A stretch of 64,000 nt of DNA from Prunella strophiata. Its lineage: Eukaryota > Chordata > Aves > Passeriformes > Prunellidae. Each line of letters opens with the position of its first letter. The first letter of the stretch is position 1. Shown piece after piece: positions 12,971 to 24,876 of this stretch. The position numbers were made by a program, and so were the translations under genes. The notes below the pieces were generated by a model. The model was not told the origin of the DNA. It ran no database searches and saw nothing but the letters and a program-made list of their open reading frames with translations. The stretch is taken from NCBI GenBank assembly GCA_036583965.1, contig JAZBQD010000001.1, positions 16,545,892 through 16,609,891 of the forward strand. The letters are read 5' to 3'.

Positions 12971-14716
12971 AAACATTTCTCTAACAAAGTCAGCTCTCAC
13001 TGCACAAATTATGAAGTGTCCTGTTAACTTCATTTTTTTTTTTTTTAAGCTGCCTCCATCTGCAGTGTTGGCTTTAAAAATGCACCCAAATCTGTTTTAC
13101 AAGTCAGACAGAAAACCAGGCTGTGACAATCACCTCCCTGCAGTGAGAGCATCCTCATGGGGGCAGGCAACAGAGGAAAAAGCTACAAAAAGCACCTCTG
13201 GGCATCAGGTAACTGCTGAGAACTCCTGAGGGCCATTTTAAATTGGGACAGGGTAGCTGTGAAGGATGAGGAAAATGGAGCTGAGAGGGGGCAGAGGACA
13301 CAAGTCCAGCCCATCCTGCTCTCTCAGAGCTGCTCTTTGAGAGTCATCAAAACCCAGGGGAGAGTCACAGGTGCCAAACCCCTGAGGTGGCTTTAAATCA
13401 ACACCAGGCAAAGCTGCTTATATAGAAGCAGCCAATTCACTTAGCAGAGAAAAGGGAAAAAAAAGTATTTGTTCAATTCTATAAGGATGGCAGAGATTGG
13501 GCTTTTAAAGGTACATTAACACTCTTACAGGAGCAAGTGTTTACTTTTGCTGTCCACCTCATTTTCTCCATTACTGAAGATCCCCAGAGTCTTATCTAGA
13601 TCCCAGTGGGTTTATACATTAACTCTCAACATTCCATTTTAAAGCAGAGTTTCAAGAAGCCTCTCCACTCCTTATATACCAGACCCAGGGCCATGCAGAA
13701 ATGCAAGTGTGTAACCATGTGAATAAAACTTTGCTTCACAAAGACAACATATTCCTGCTTCCTGACCTAGGAATTTGAATAACATCCCATGTTGCATTTT
13801 GCTACAAAAAATTCTTTATAACCTGTTGGGAAAAGGAGCACTTTCTTTGAAGCATTGCTTTTCCAATGCAACCCAGGGGTTTTTAAGTGAAAAGCAATCA
13901 AGTAATACTTTCCAAAGCAGTTGCAATGCAAAATTTATGTTAGGACTGTCATTCAGGAGCAGCACAACCTAAATTAAAATCAATGCAATCAGACTATTTG
14001 ATTCATATGCTATTGCACACCAGAAATGTGACATTCAATAATTTCATGTATGTACCATGACATTCAAATGAAGCACACTGTCCATGAGAACAGTGTCCAG
14101 AAAAATCGCTGCAAATCCAGTATTTGGTAAAATACTATTTCCATTTCCTATTTCCTTTCTTTCCTCAAATCATTTACAAGTAGTTCAATAGTCAATAAAC
14201 AGGAAATACAGATTACAAAACCAGCTTGCTATTCTGCAGAACATTTTATCCATCAATCTGTTTAAAAACAGCAGGACAATAATTCTTTATGACCTCATTT
14301 TCTACATCCAAAGTGACAGGCCTGTTGGCCTATGCCCTACAACCTACCTAAACTTTTCCTCTCAAGTGCTGCCAAGGAGGTATTCATACTTTTCCAAAAG
14401 TGCACATCTCAGGCCTCTGACTGTAAAGCTTCATGCTCTGGTTAAATAAAATTAGAAACCCAGCCTAAAAGAAATCAAGCACGTCACAGACATCTAGACA
14501 TGATATTCCATTACCCAAATTACTTGGAAATGCTACAGTTTGATGCTGTGGTTTCCTTCATTTAATTTAAAATCACCTCAAGAATGTTAATCATCTCACA
14601 GCAGTAAATCCAGAGGGTTTTCCAGAAAACCTGGAGGTCTTTGTTCATGTTGATTGGGATCTCCAGGGGGTTAGGGGGGGGTCTGTCCATAGAAAGGAAA
14701 AGAAAGAGATCATTCA
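12971..14716. repeat. Assembly duplication, copy 1
   Basis: Begins at AAACATTTCTCTAACAAAGT and ends at the N gap with AAGAGATCATTCA. The whole 1.75 kb reappears in the same order and orientation at 15217-16978. This copy reads cleanly. It holds no gene; the contents are ordinary AT-rich intergenic DNA with a T run and one TATATA-free polyadenylation-like motif. Confidence 0.93.
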
Positions 14717-15216
14717 NNNNNNNNNNNNNNNNNNNNNNNNNNNNNNNNNNNNNNNNNNNNNNNNNNNNNNNNNNNNNNNNNNNNNNNNNNNNNNNNNNNN
14801 NNNNNNNNNNNNNNNNNNNNNNNNNNNNNNNNNNNNNNNNNNNNNNNNNNNNNNNNNNNNNNNNNNNNNNNNNNNNNNNNNNNNNNNNNNNNNNNNNNNN
14901 NNNNNNNNNNNNNNNNNNNNNNNNNNNNNNNNNNNNNNNNNNNNNNNNNNNNNNNNNNNNNNNNNNNNNNNNNNNNNNNNNNNNNNNNNNNNNNNNNNNN
15001 NNNNNNNNNNNNNNNNNNNNNNNNNNNNNNNNNNNNNNNNNNNNNNNNNNNNNNNNNNNNNNNNNNNNNNNNNNNNNNNNNNNNNNNNNNNNNNNNNNNN
15101 NNNNNNNNNNNNNNNNNNNNNNNNNNNNNNNNNNNNNNNNNNNNNNNNNNNNNNNNNNNNNNNNNNNNNNNNNNNNNNNNNNNNNNNNNNNNNNNNNNNN
15201 NNNNNNNNNNNNNNNN
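14717..15216. other. Assembly gap of exactly 500 N
   Basis: The 500 Ns are a round number, so this is a placeholder gap, not a measured length. The same sequence lies on both sides, which suggests no sequence is missing here. Confidence 0.99.
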
Positions 15217-16978
15217 AAAACTTATGTTCTCTAACAAAGTCAGCTCTCAGTGCCACAAATTGATTGAAGTGTCTGTTAACTCATTTTTTTTTTTTTAAGC
15301 TGCCTCCATCTGCAGTGTTGGCTTTAAAAAATGCACCCAAATCTGTTTTAAAAGTCAGACAGAAAAACCCAGGCTGTGTGACAATCACCTCCCCCTGCAG
15401 TCGCAGTGAGAGCATCCTCATGGGCAGGAACAGAGAAAAAAAAAGGAACAAAGCTACAAAAAGCACTCTGGCATCAGGAAATGCTGAGAACTCCTGAGGG
15501 CCATTTTAAATTGGGACAGGGAGCTGTGACGGATGAGGAAAATGGAGTGAGAGGGGGCAGAGGACACAAGTCCCAGCCCATCTGCTCTCTCAGAGTGATC
15601 TTGAGAGTCAATCAAAACCAGGGAGAGTCCACAGGTGCCAAAACCCCTGAGGTGGCTTTAAATCAACACCAAGCAAAGATGCTTATATAGAAGCAGCAAT
15701 TCACTTAGAAGGAGGAAAAGGGGAAAAAAAAAAAAGTATTTGCTGATCAATTCTCTAAGGATGGCAGAGATTGGGGCTTTAAAGGTGACAGTAACACTCT
15801 TACAGGAGCAGTGTTTACTTTTGCTGTCCACCTCATTTCTCCATTAATGAGATCCCCGAGTCTTATCTACCGATCCCAGTGGGTTTTTATACATAACTCT
15901 CAAAATCCATTTTTAAAGCAGGAGAGTTTCAAGAAGCCTCTCCACTCCTTATTATACCAGGACCAGGGCAAGCAGAATGCAAGTGTGTTAACTGTGTGAA
16001 TACAACTTGGCTTCAAAAAGGACAACATATTCCGCTTCCTGCCTAGGAATTTGAATAACTCCCCCATGTTGCATTTTGCTACAATAAATTCTCTATAACC
16101 TGTGGGAACAAGGGAGCACTTCTTTGAAGCATTGCTTTTCCAATGAAACACCGGGGTTTAAGGAAAAGCAATCAAGTATACTTTCCAAAGCGTGGCAATG
16201 CAAAATGCTATGGTAGGACTGTCATTCGGGAGCAGCACCCAACCTAAATTAAAATCAATTGCAATCAGACTACTTGATTCATATGCTATTGCACCACCAG
16301 ACATGTGACATTCAATAATTTCATGTATGTACCATACATTCAATGAAGCACACTGTCCATGAGAAACAGTGTCCAGAAAAAATCGCTGCAAAACCCAGTT
16401 TTCGTATTTGGTTAAATACTATTTCCATTTCCTATTTCCTCTTCCTCAAAATCATTACAGTTAGTTCAATAGTCAATAAACAGGAAAGACAGATTAAAAA
16501 AACCAGTTGCTATTCTGACAGAAATTTTATCCATTCAATCTGTTAAAAACACAGGAAAATAAATTTCTTATTGACCTCATTTTCTACATCCAAGTGACAG
16601 GCGGTTGGCCAGCCCTACAACCTACCTAAACTTTCCTCTCAAGTGCTGCCAAGAGGTATTCCTTACTTTTCAAAAGGACATCTCAGGCCTTGACTGTAAA
16701 GCTCATTGTCGGTTAAATAAATTAGAAAACCCAGCTATAAGAAATCAGAAGTCAGACATCTAGCATGATATTCAATTACCCAAATTACTTGGAAATGCTA
16801 CGTTTGATGCTGTGGTTTCCTTCATTTAATTTAAAACTACCTCAAGACTGTTAATCATCTCACAGCAGTAATACAGAGGGTTTTCAGAAAACTGGAGGTC
16901 TTGTTCATGTGATGGATTCCAGGGGGTTTAGGGGGGGGCGTCTATGTCATAGAAAGGAAAAAGAAAGAGAATCATTCA
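15217..16978. repeat. Assembly duplication, copy 2 (error-rich)
   Basis: This is the same segment as 12971-14716, colinear end to end, differing mostly by scattered one-base insertions and deletions, many in homopolymers (for example AATCTGTTTTA versus AATCTGTTTTAC, CTCTGACTG versus CTTGACTG). That error profile is typical of uncorrected long reads, not of a diverged genomic duplication. Both copies end at the same ATCATTCA, after which unique sequence continues. Confidence 0.93.
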
Positions 16979-17290
16979 AACCAGTCTTTGAAGATCACAA
17001 TGCCTCAGAATCTGTCCTTAACACCTTGAGTGGGAATCAACAGTGAGGATTCACCTGGGAATCCTTTATGCTGCTTTACCTGGATTCAGGTGTGGAAGTT
17101 ATTGACTCAAGGCATCTCCTGAGGGTACAGCTGAGCCTGCCCCCCCAGGGGGCTGCACAAACCCCTGGTAAAGCAGAGTCCCTGCCCTGGAGGGAGGGGA
17201 AGCATCTCCCTTGGCTGAGTTGGCCACAGTGGTCACAGAGTGGCCAAAGTCCTCAGGTGCTGCTCGTGGTCACACTGGCTGGAGCAGGGG

Positions 17291-20200
17291 GGCTGATGGA
17301 GCAGGAGATCCCATGGGGCTGATGGAGCAGGAGATCCCTCTGGATTAATGGAGCAGGAGATCCCATGGGGCTGATGGAGCAGGACATCCTATGGGGCTGA
17401 TGGAGCAGGAGATCCCATGGGGCTGATGGAGCAGGACATCCTATGGGGCTGATGGAGCAGGAGATCCCATGGGGCTGATGGAGCAGGAGATCCCATGAGA
17501 TTGATGGAATAGGACATCCCATGGGATTGATGGAATAGGACATCCCATGGGATTGATGGAGCAGGAGATCCCATGGGGCTGATGGAGCAGGAGATCCCAT
17601 GGGGTTGATGGAGCAGGAGATCCCATGGGATTGATGGAGCAGGAGATCCCATGGGGTTGATGGAATAGGACATCCCATGGGATTGATGGAGCAGGAGATC
17701 CCATGGGGTTGATGGAATAGGACATCCCATGGGATTGATGGAGCAGGAGATCCCATGGGGTTGATGGAATAGGACATCCCATGGGGCTGATGGAGCAGGA
17801 GATCCCTCTGGACTGATGGAGCAGGAGATCCCTCTGAATTAATGGAGCAGGAAATCCCATGGGGCTGATGGAGCAGGACATCCCATGGGATTGATGGAAT
17901 AGGACATCCCATGGGGCTGATGGAGCAGGAGATCCCATGGGATTGATGGAGCAGGAGATCCCATGGGGCTGATGGAGCAGGAGATCCCATGGGATTGATG
18001 GAATAGGACATCCCATGGGGCTGATGGAATAGGACAACCTATGGGGCTGAAGGAGCAGGAGATCCCATGGGATTGATGGAATAGGACATCTCATGAGGCT
18101 GATGGAGCAGGAAATCCCTCTGAACTGATGGAGCAGGAGATCCCATGGGATTGATGGAGCAGGAGATCCCATGGGATTGATGGAATAGGACATCCCATGG
18201 GATTGATGGAATAGGACATCCCATGGGGCTGATGGAGCAGGACATCCCATGGGGCTGATGGAGCAGGAGATCCCATGGGATTGATGGAGCAGGAGATCCC
18301 ATGGGATTGATGGAATAGGACATCCCATGGGATTGATGGAATAGGACATCCCATGGGGCTGATGGAGCAGGACATCCCATGGGGCTGATGGAGCAGGACA
18401 TCCCATGGGATTGATGGAGCAGGAGATCCCATGGGGCTGATGGAGCAGGAGATCCCATGGGATTGATGGAATAGGACATCCCATGGGGCTGATGGAGCAG
18501 GAGATCCCATGGGATTGATGGAGCAGGAGATCCCATGGGGCTGATGGAGCAGGAGATCCCATGGGGCTGATGGAGCAGGAGATCCCATGGGGCTGATGGA
18601 GCAGGACATCCCATGGGGCTGATGGAGCAGGACATCCCATGGGATTGATGGAATAGGACATCCCATGGGATTGATGGAATAGGACATCCCATGGGATTGA
18701 TGGAATAGGACATCCCATGGGATTGATGGAATAGGACATCCCATGGGATTGATGGAATAGGACATCCCATGGGATTGATGGAGCAGGAGATCCCATGGGA
18801 TTGATGGAATAGGACATCCCATGGGATTGATGGAGCAGGAGATCCCATGGGGCTGATGGAGCAGGAGATCCCATGGGGCTGATGGAGCAGGACATCCCAT
18901 GGGATTGATGGAATAGGACATCCCATGGGATTGATGGAATAGGACATCCCATGGGATTGATGGAATAGGACATCCCATGGGATTGATGGAATAGGACATC
19001 CCATGGGGCTGATGGAGCAGGAGATCCCTCTGAATTAATGGAGCAGGAGATCCCATGGGATTGATGGAGCAGGAGATCCCATGGGATTGATGGAATAGGA
19101 CATCCCATGGGGCTGATGGAGCAGGACATCCCATGGGATTGATGGAGCAGGAGATCCCATGGGATTGATGGAGCAGGAGATCCCATGGGGCTGATGGAGC
19201 AGGAGATCCCATGGGATTGATGGAATAGGACATCCCATGGGGCTGATGGAGCAGGAGATCCCATGGGGCTGATGGAGCAGGAGATCCCATGGGGCTGATG
19301 GAGCAGGAGATCCCATGGGGCTGATGGAGCAGGAGATCCCATGGGATTGATGGAATAGGACATCCCATGGGGCTGATGGAGCAGGAGATCCCATGGGATT
19401 GATGGAGCAGGAGATCCCATGGGGCTGATGGAGCAGGAGATCCCATGGGGCTGATGGAGCAGGAGATCCCATGGGGCTGATGGAGCAGGAGATCCCATGG
19501 GGCTGATGGAGCAGGACATCCCATGGGATTGATGGAATAGGACATCCCATGGGATTGATGGAATAGGACATCCCATGGGATTGATGGAATAGGACATCCC
19601 ATGGGATTGATGGAGCAGGAGATCCCATGGGGCTGATGGAGCAGGACATCCCATGGGATTGATGGAGCAGGAGATCCCATGGGATTGATGGAATAGGACA
19701 TCCCATGGGGCTGATGGAGCAGGAGATCCCATGGGGCTGATGGAGCAGGAGATCCCATGGGGCTGATGGAGCAGGACATCCCATGGGATTGATGGAATAG
19801 GACATCCCATGGGATTGATGGAATAGGACATCCCATGGGATTGATGGAATAGGACATCCCATGGGATTGATGGAATAGGACATCCCATGGGGCTGATGGA
19901 GCAGGACATCCCATGGGATTGATGGAATAGGACATCCCATGGGATTGATGGAATAGGACATCCCATGGGATTGATGGAGCAGGAGATCCCATGGGGCTGA
20001 TGGAGCAGGAGATCCCATGGGATTGATGGAGCAGGAGATCCCATGGGGCTGATGGAGCAGGACATCCCATGGGGCTGATGGAGCAGGAGATCCCATGGGA
20101 TTGATGGAATAGGACATCCCATGGGATTGATGGAATAGGACATCCCATGGGGCTGATGGAGCAGGACATCCCATGGGGCTGATGGAGCAGGACATCCCAT

Positions 20201-21150
20201 GGGATTGATGGAATAGGACATCCCATGGGATTGATGGAGCAGGAGATCCCATGGGGCTGATGGAGCAGGACATCCCATGGGATTGATGGAATAGGACATC
20301 CCATGGGATTGATGGAGCAGGAGATCCCATGGGATTGATGGAGCAGGAGATCCCATGGGATTGATGGAATAGGACATCCCATGGGGCTGATGGAGCAGGA
20401 GATCCCATGGGGCTGATGGAGCAGGAGATCCCATGGGGCTGATGGAGCAGGAGATCCCATGGGATTGATGGAATAGGACATCCCATGGGATTGATGGAGC
20501 AGGAGATCCCATGGGGCTGATGGAGCAGGAGATCCCATGGGGCTGATGGAGCAGGAGATCCCATGGGATTGATGGAGCAGGAGATCCCATGGGGCTGATG
20601 GAGCAGGAGATCCCATGGGGCTGATGGAGCAGGAGATCCCATGGGATTGATGGAATAGGACATCCCATGGGGCTGATGGAGCAGGAGATCCCATGGGGTT
20701 GATGGAGCAGGAGATCCCATGGATTGATGGAATAGGACATCCCATGGGGCTGATGGAGCAGGACATCCCATGGGGCTGATGGAGCAGGAGATCCCATGGG
20801 GCTGATGGAGCAGGACATCCCATGGGGCTGATGGAGCAGGAGATCCCATGGGGCTGATGGAATAGGACATCCTATGGGATTGATGGAGCAGGAGATCACT
20901 CTGGATTGATGGAGCAGGAGATCACTCTGAACTGATGGAGCAGGAGATCCCATGGGGCTGATGGAGCAGGACATCCCATGGGGCTGATGGAGCAGGAGAT
21001 CCCATGGGATTGATGGAATAGGACATCCCATGGGGCTGATGGAGCAGGAGATCCCATGGGATTGATGGAATAGGACATCCCATGGGGCTGATGGAGCAGG
21101 ACATCCCATGGGGCTGATGGAGCAGGACATCCCATGGGATTGATGAGATC
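17291..21150. repeat. 26-bp minisatellite, about 148 copies
   Basis: A tandem array of about 3.86 kb. Each unit carries the palindrome CCCATGGG followed by a GCTGATGGAGCAGGA or ATTGATGGAATAGGA half and then ATC. There are two main unit types, differing at linked sites (GGCTGATGGAGCAGG and GATTGATGGAATAGG). A rarer third type with ATCCCTCTG or ATCACTCTG lies mostly near the ends (17335, 17808, 17834, 18117, 19027, 20895, 20921). Because 26 is not a multiple of 3 and no minus-strand frame holds a stop, every minus frame is open, giving apparent proteins with a 26-residue period such as PMGSPAPSAPWDLLLHQPHG. I treat this as satellite DNA, not a gene. Confidence 0.98.
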
Positions 21151-22146
21151 CCTGTGGAGCACCATAACCTGCCCCTACTCCCCAGCAGCTGAGGAGCTGC
21201 AGCTCATTCCTCACACACTTTTATCCCACAGAAAAGCCATAAGAATTGGTGAAACCCCTCAGTGCAGACCACGCTGAGGTGAATTGCTCTGTTCTGCAGG
21301 AGGTGAGGAGCAGAGGTGAGGTTTGTTCCCAAATCCCTGTGACCCAGGGAAGCTGGATGATGTGCTGGAGCCCTGGTTCTCCTGTGAGCCAGCAGGTATG
21401 GTCTATGAACCCTGTCACATCTGTCCCACACCTGAGGGGTCACAGACACACAAGGATGGCAAAGGCTCTAAATTTTGCATCTCATAAAGAAAACAAGTTT
21501 GGACTCAGCCACGTGGACTCAGACTGCCAAGGAACTGGAGTTTCCTGAGTAAAAACATTTGTGCAAGCAGTGGAAGCAAGAACTGAGTCTGACTTCACAG
21601 CTTACCAGGAGAGAAATAAAGAGGAGAAAAGGAAAGTAAAATCTCTTTCTATCTCACAAGGGAAAAGAGAAAAGAAGTGGATGATGTGCTACTGCCAGCA
21701 TTAATGAGCTCTAGAACACCTAATAAAAGTGTTCAGGGACTTCTGCAATCTCAAACAGAAAGAGGCTGTAGAGAGATTTCACTCTTTTCACACATCCTAC
21801 AGAAAAATCAGGAAGAAAAACTAGGGATGCATACTTGCACTGCAGATCAAAACACACCTGGGGCTCTGTGTTTAATTTGGAAGACAAAACAGTTTGCCAG
21901 ACAGGGGTGGGAGCATTTGTAGGACACAGGAACAGGTTGTCTTCAACAGAAGACATTTCTAAGAGAAACTGCCCCAGGCTGAGAGCAAAGCACTGCAGTG
22001 GCAGCTGGGTGACACAGGAGTGAGGGACAACAGCCACCAGTGGGAGCAAAGTGTGGGATGGGCACAGATGGAGCAGGAGTATCAGGTTCCAGCAGAATTT
22101 TCCAGAGCTGGAGAAAAGTTCTGGTGAAGGACTGTCAGAGCCATTT
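21151..22146. other. Unique flank of the minisatellite
   Basis: No gene or known repeat was recognised. The spurious minisatellite reading frame on the minus strand starts in this flank at 21214. Confidence 0.5.
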
Positions 22147-22545
22147 CATAGAATGAAATATAAACTGGTTTGGGTTGGCAGGGACCTTAAATCCCATCCC
22201 AGTGCCACCCCTGCCATGGCAGGGACACCTCCCACTGTCCCAGGTGCTCCAAGCCCTGTCCAGCCTGGCCTTGGGCACTGCCAGGGATCCAGGGGCAGCC
22301 CCAGCTGCTCTGGGCACCCTGTGCCAGGGCCTGCCCACCCTCCCAGGGAACAATTCCTGCCCAATATCCCATCCAGCCCTCTGGCAGTTTGAAGCCATTC
22401 CCCCCATCCCATCACTCCAGGCCCTTTTCCCAAGCCCCTTCCATCCCTCTTGGATCCCTCTTCCATCTCTTGTCCTGAGATGTCCCTGAGCCTTCTCTGC
22501 TCCAGGTGAGCACCCCCAGCCCTCAGAGCATCCCTTCAGGGTGAA
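22147..22545 (-). mobile_element. CR1 LINE fragment
   Basis: About 400 bp of CR1 in antisense orientation. It starts at the 3' terminus (CATAGAATGAA, GGTTTGGGTTGGCAGGGACC) and runs through GACACCTCCCACTGTCCCAG, CAGCTGCTCTGGGCACCC and AAGCCATTCCCCC to CTTCTCTGCTCCAGGTGAGC. It belongs to the same subfamily as the copy at 45968-46247, in opposite orientation. Confidence 0.92.
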
Positions 22546-23480
22546 ACCAGCCCTGAGCAGAGAGGGGACAGAGCTCCAGGGCCAGGGCTGGGCAGGCACA
22601 AGGACTCTGGAGGTGCCCCCCAGTGAGCTCACTGCCACCAGCAGCCCCAGGGCAGAGCAAAGGCAGCCCAGGTGGTGCTGGGGGCAAGGAAAGGAGGGGA
22701 AGCACCAGCAAGGAGAGCCAGGCTGCTCCCAAGGGAAGCAAACACGGGGGATGCAGCCAGAGCAAACAGGAGCCAGATCTGGGAGCAGAGGAGGAAAAGA
22801 GGGATGTGCTCAGGAGCCTTTCCCAGAGGCTGGGAGAGCAGGAGAGGGTGCCATGCAAACAGCCACCCATCCCAGTGTCTGCACGTGTCAGGGAGGGTCC
22901 AGGCAGCCCAGCAGCTCCTCACACTGAGCAGCAGGACAGTAAAACATGCTCTGGAGTGCAGGAGAGGCACGAGGAGGGAGCAGCTGGACATGCAGGCCCA
23001 GATGTCATCGGAGGGGACTTCACAGCAAGCCCAGAAGCTGAGAGCTGACACCATGGTGCAGAGACACCCCAAGCTGAGAGGGTTTGCCTGCTGGCTGGTC
23101 AAGCAGGGAAGAAGCAGAAAGTGAATGTGCCAAGGGCACCACGACCGACAGGGGGACGAGTCTGGGCAGCTTTGGGAAATGCAGCCCCAGAAAAAACCTG
23201 TTTGTTGGGCTGGAGCCTGTTCCTGCACTCAGGGTGATGGCACAGGGGAACCAGCTGGAACAGGAGTCCCAGGAGACAAGCACCAGCCCACAAAAACCAG
23301 TCAGGGCTGACCAAAAGGGGGCAGGAGAGAAAAACCCAGCCCAGCCAGCACAGGAGGAAGGAGTTAGAAGACACAGAGAGTGAGGAAGGAGTTAGAAGAC
23401 ACAGAGTGAGACACATGATGGGAGCAAGGCCCACTGAGCAAACTGGGCAGCCCAGCACAGCCAGTTCTCCAGGAGAGAAT
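22546..23480. other. GC-rich stretch of unknown nature
   Basis: About 900 bp, strongly purine- and GC-rich on the plus strand, with several overlapping open frames on both strands (up to 199 residues on minus, 150 on plus). None shows a domain I know, the frames compete with one another, and composition alone explains their length. A 28-bp tandem duplication lies at its end (23354-23407). It could be an unrecognised repeat or an old retroelement body. Confidence 0.4.
23354..23407. repeat. 28-bp tandem duplication
   Basis: GAGGAAGGAGTTAGAAGACA plus ACAGAGAG-type tail occurs twice head to tail. The second copy lacks two bases. Confidence 0.9.
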
Positions 23481-24561
23481 AAATAACTAAAAAAAACAAA
23501 AAAGTCATTTTTAATCCACTTCCAAAAAGTCCCTTTACAACTCAGTTTAAGCAAGTGCATCTCCTCCTTGGCTCATGAGCTCTGGGAAATGAAAACAGCA
23601 TTGTCATGTAAAATGGGCTGTGTTTATATCTACATAACTGTGGTGTTTTACATACAAAATGTCAAGAAAAACACAAGAAGTGAGAAAAACATATTGTCCA
23701 CACTCCTACCAATAGCAGGTGGCCACCTGGCATTTCTGGAAATGCCTTTAATTGCACCTAATGCATTAAAAAGGCCTCGAGCTTGTTGTGCTTTGTGGCT
23801 GGGCCTCCCCTGTAGAGGCAGAAACCTCCCCAGTTTCCAGCTACTCAGCAGAAAAGAGCCCCAGCACAGCTCAACTGGCTTGTGCTCACTCCTGCCGACC
23901 TCACAGGGAGAATAAATGCATTGAACATCAAGAGGAGTCCAGGTATTACTCTAAGCAGGCTCTATATAATTACTAAAAATAGATGCTATGGAAAATCCCT
24001 GCAGCTTTGGGCCAGCTTCCAGAGGCTGTCACAGCTGACAATGTTTGTGCAGCAGCAGCACAGGCCACCTCGAGCTGATTGGGGACATTGTAATGTATGT
24101 TTTACTAATGAATTTAGTGCTGGCCCTGCCAAGTCTGGGAGTTTATTTGGGCACATTCCTGCAGATTGTGCATTGGCTTGGAGCAGAAAGGGAATTCTTC
24201 ACTTCTCCAGGGCTGTGGAATAAAGGGGATGTGTTCTCCCCATCAAGGAGCAGGTTTGGCTCTCTGAACAAGGCTCTTGAAGGCTTTGAGGAGGGCCTAC
24301 TACAGCATGGATGGAGCCTCTTGCGTTTTGGAATGGACTCTTTGGGGGAGAAAATATTTTTTTCTGTTATATTTCCTTTCTAATCTTGGGGGGTGGGGGG
24401 TAAATAATAGAAAAAAAATCATCTTTGCTCACAAGAAAATGTGTTTGGAGCCCAGGGTTGTGTTGTGTCCATTAAGGAAGCAGGAAAGAGGGCTCTTCTC
24501 ACTGCTCCTGCCCATCCTCTTCCAGCTGTGGATAAAAGGTGATTGTGTCACTAAGGCTGCA

Positions 24562-24567
24562 TTGGGG
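24562..24567 (+). repeat. Target-site duplication, left of LTR 1
   Basis: TTGGGG directly precedes the LTR and is repeated exactly at 24871-24876 directly after it. Confidence 0.85.
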
Positions 24568-24870
24568 TGTCACCCTGATTTTTTAAGTTTCTCTAAAGCC
24601 TTCTGATGTTTACATTCTTGTGCAGAACTGTCTCACACACTTTTTGTAAATAACTTATTGTTTTGCATTCCTCTATGGAGGAATAGCATTTGATGGACTG
24701 TTGGGTTGTCCAGTGGCATTGAGGAGGTGGCACTGTCACCCTCCAGTGACACTGGCACTTCAGAAATCTATAAATGGAGTCAGAATTCAATAAACTTCCT
24801 CTCTTTTTGCTCTCTCACACCTTGCAAAGAGCTGCTGTCCACATTGTGTTGTTTGTGCTCCACAGTGACA
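24568..24870 (+). mobile_element. Solo LTR of an endogenous retrovirus, copy 1
   Basis: A 303-bp element with terminal TGT...ACA, flanked by a perfect 6-bp target duplication (TTGGGG). It carries a TATAAA box (24769-24774) and an AATAAA signal (24789-24794), followed by a CT-rich region, in the order expected for U3-R-U5. No internal retroviral genes, primer site or second same-strand LTR are nearby, so it is a solo LTR left by recombination between two LTRs. A 6-bp duplication fits alpha- and beta-retrovirus-like (ERVK-type) avian elements. An inverted relative of the same length lies at 26007-26309, about 94-95 percent identical by eye. Confidence 0.9.
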
Positions 24871-24876
24871 TTGGGG
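24871..24876 (+). repeat. Target-site duplication, right of LTR 1
   Basis: TTGGGG, identical to 24562-24567. Confidence 0.85.

Noticed and set aside
14641..15256. Reading frames made mostly of X
   Set aside because: They cross the 500-N gap and have no sequence content.
17291..21150. CRISPR-like array
   Set aside because: Units are directly adjacent with no unique spacers, and the genome is a vertebrate.
17441..21214. 1257-residue minus-strand reading frame and its 910-, 611- and 321-residue companions
   Set aside because: All are translations of the same 26-bp satellite in different frames. There is no non-repeat domain, only about 20 unique residues at the start, and no splice or promoter support.
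22629..23228. 199-residue minus-strand open frame, Cys- and Leu-rich
   Set aside because: GC-rich composition, overlapping open frames on the opposite strand and no recognisable domain make chance the best explanation.
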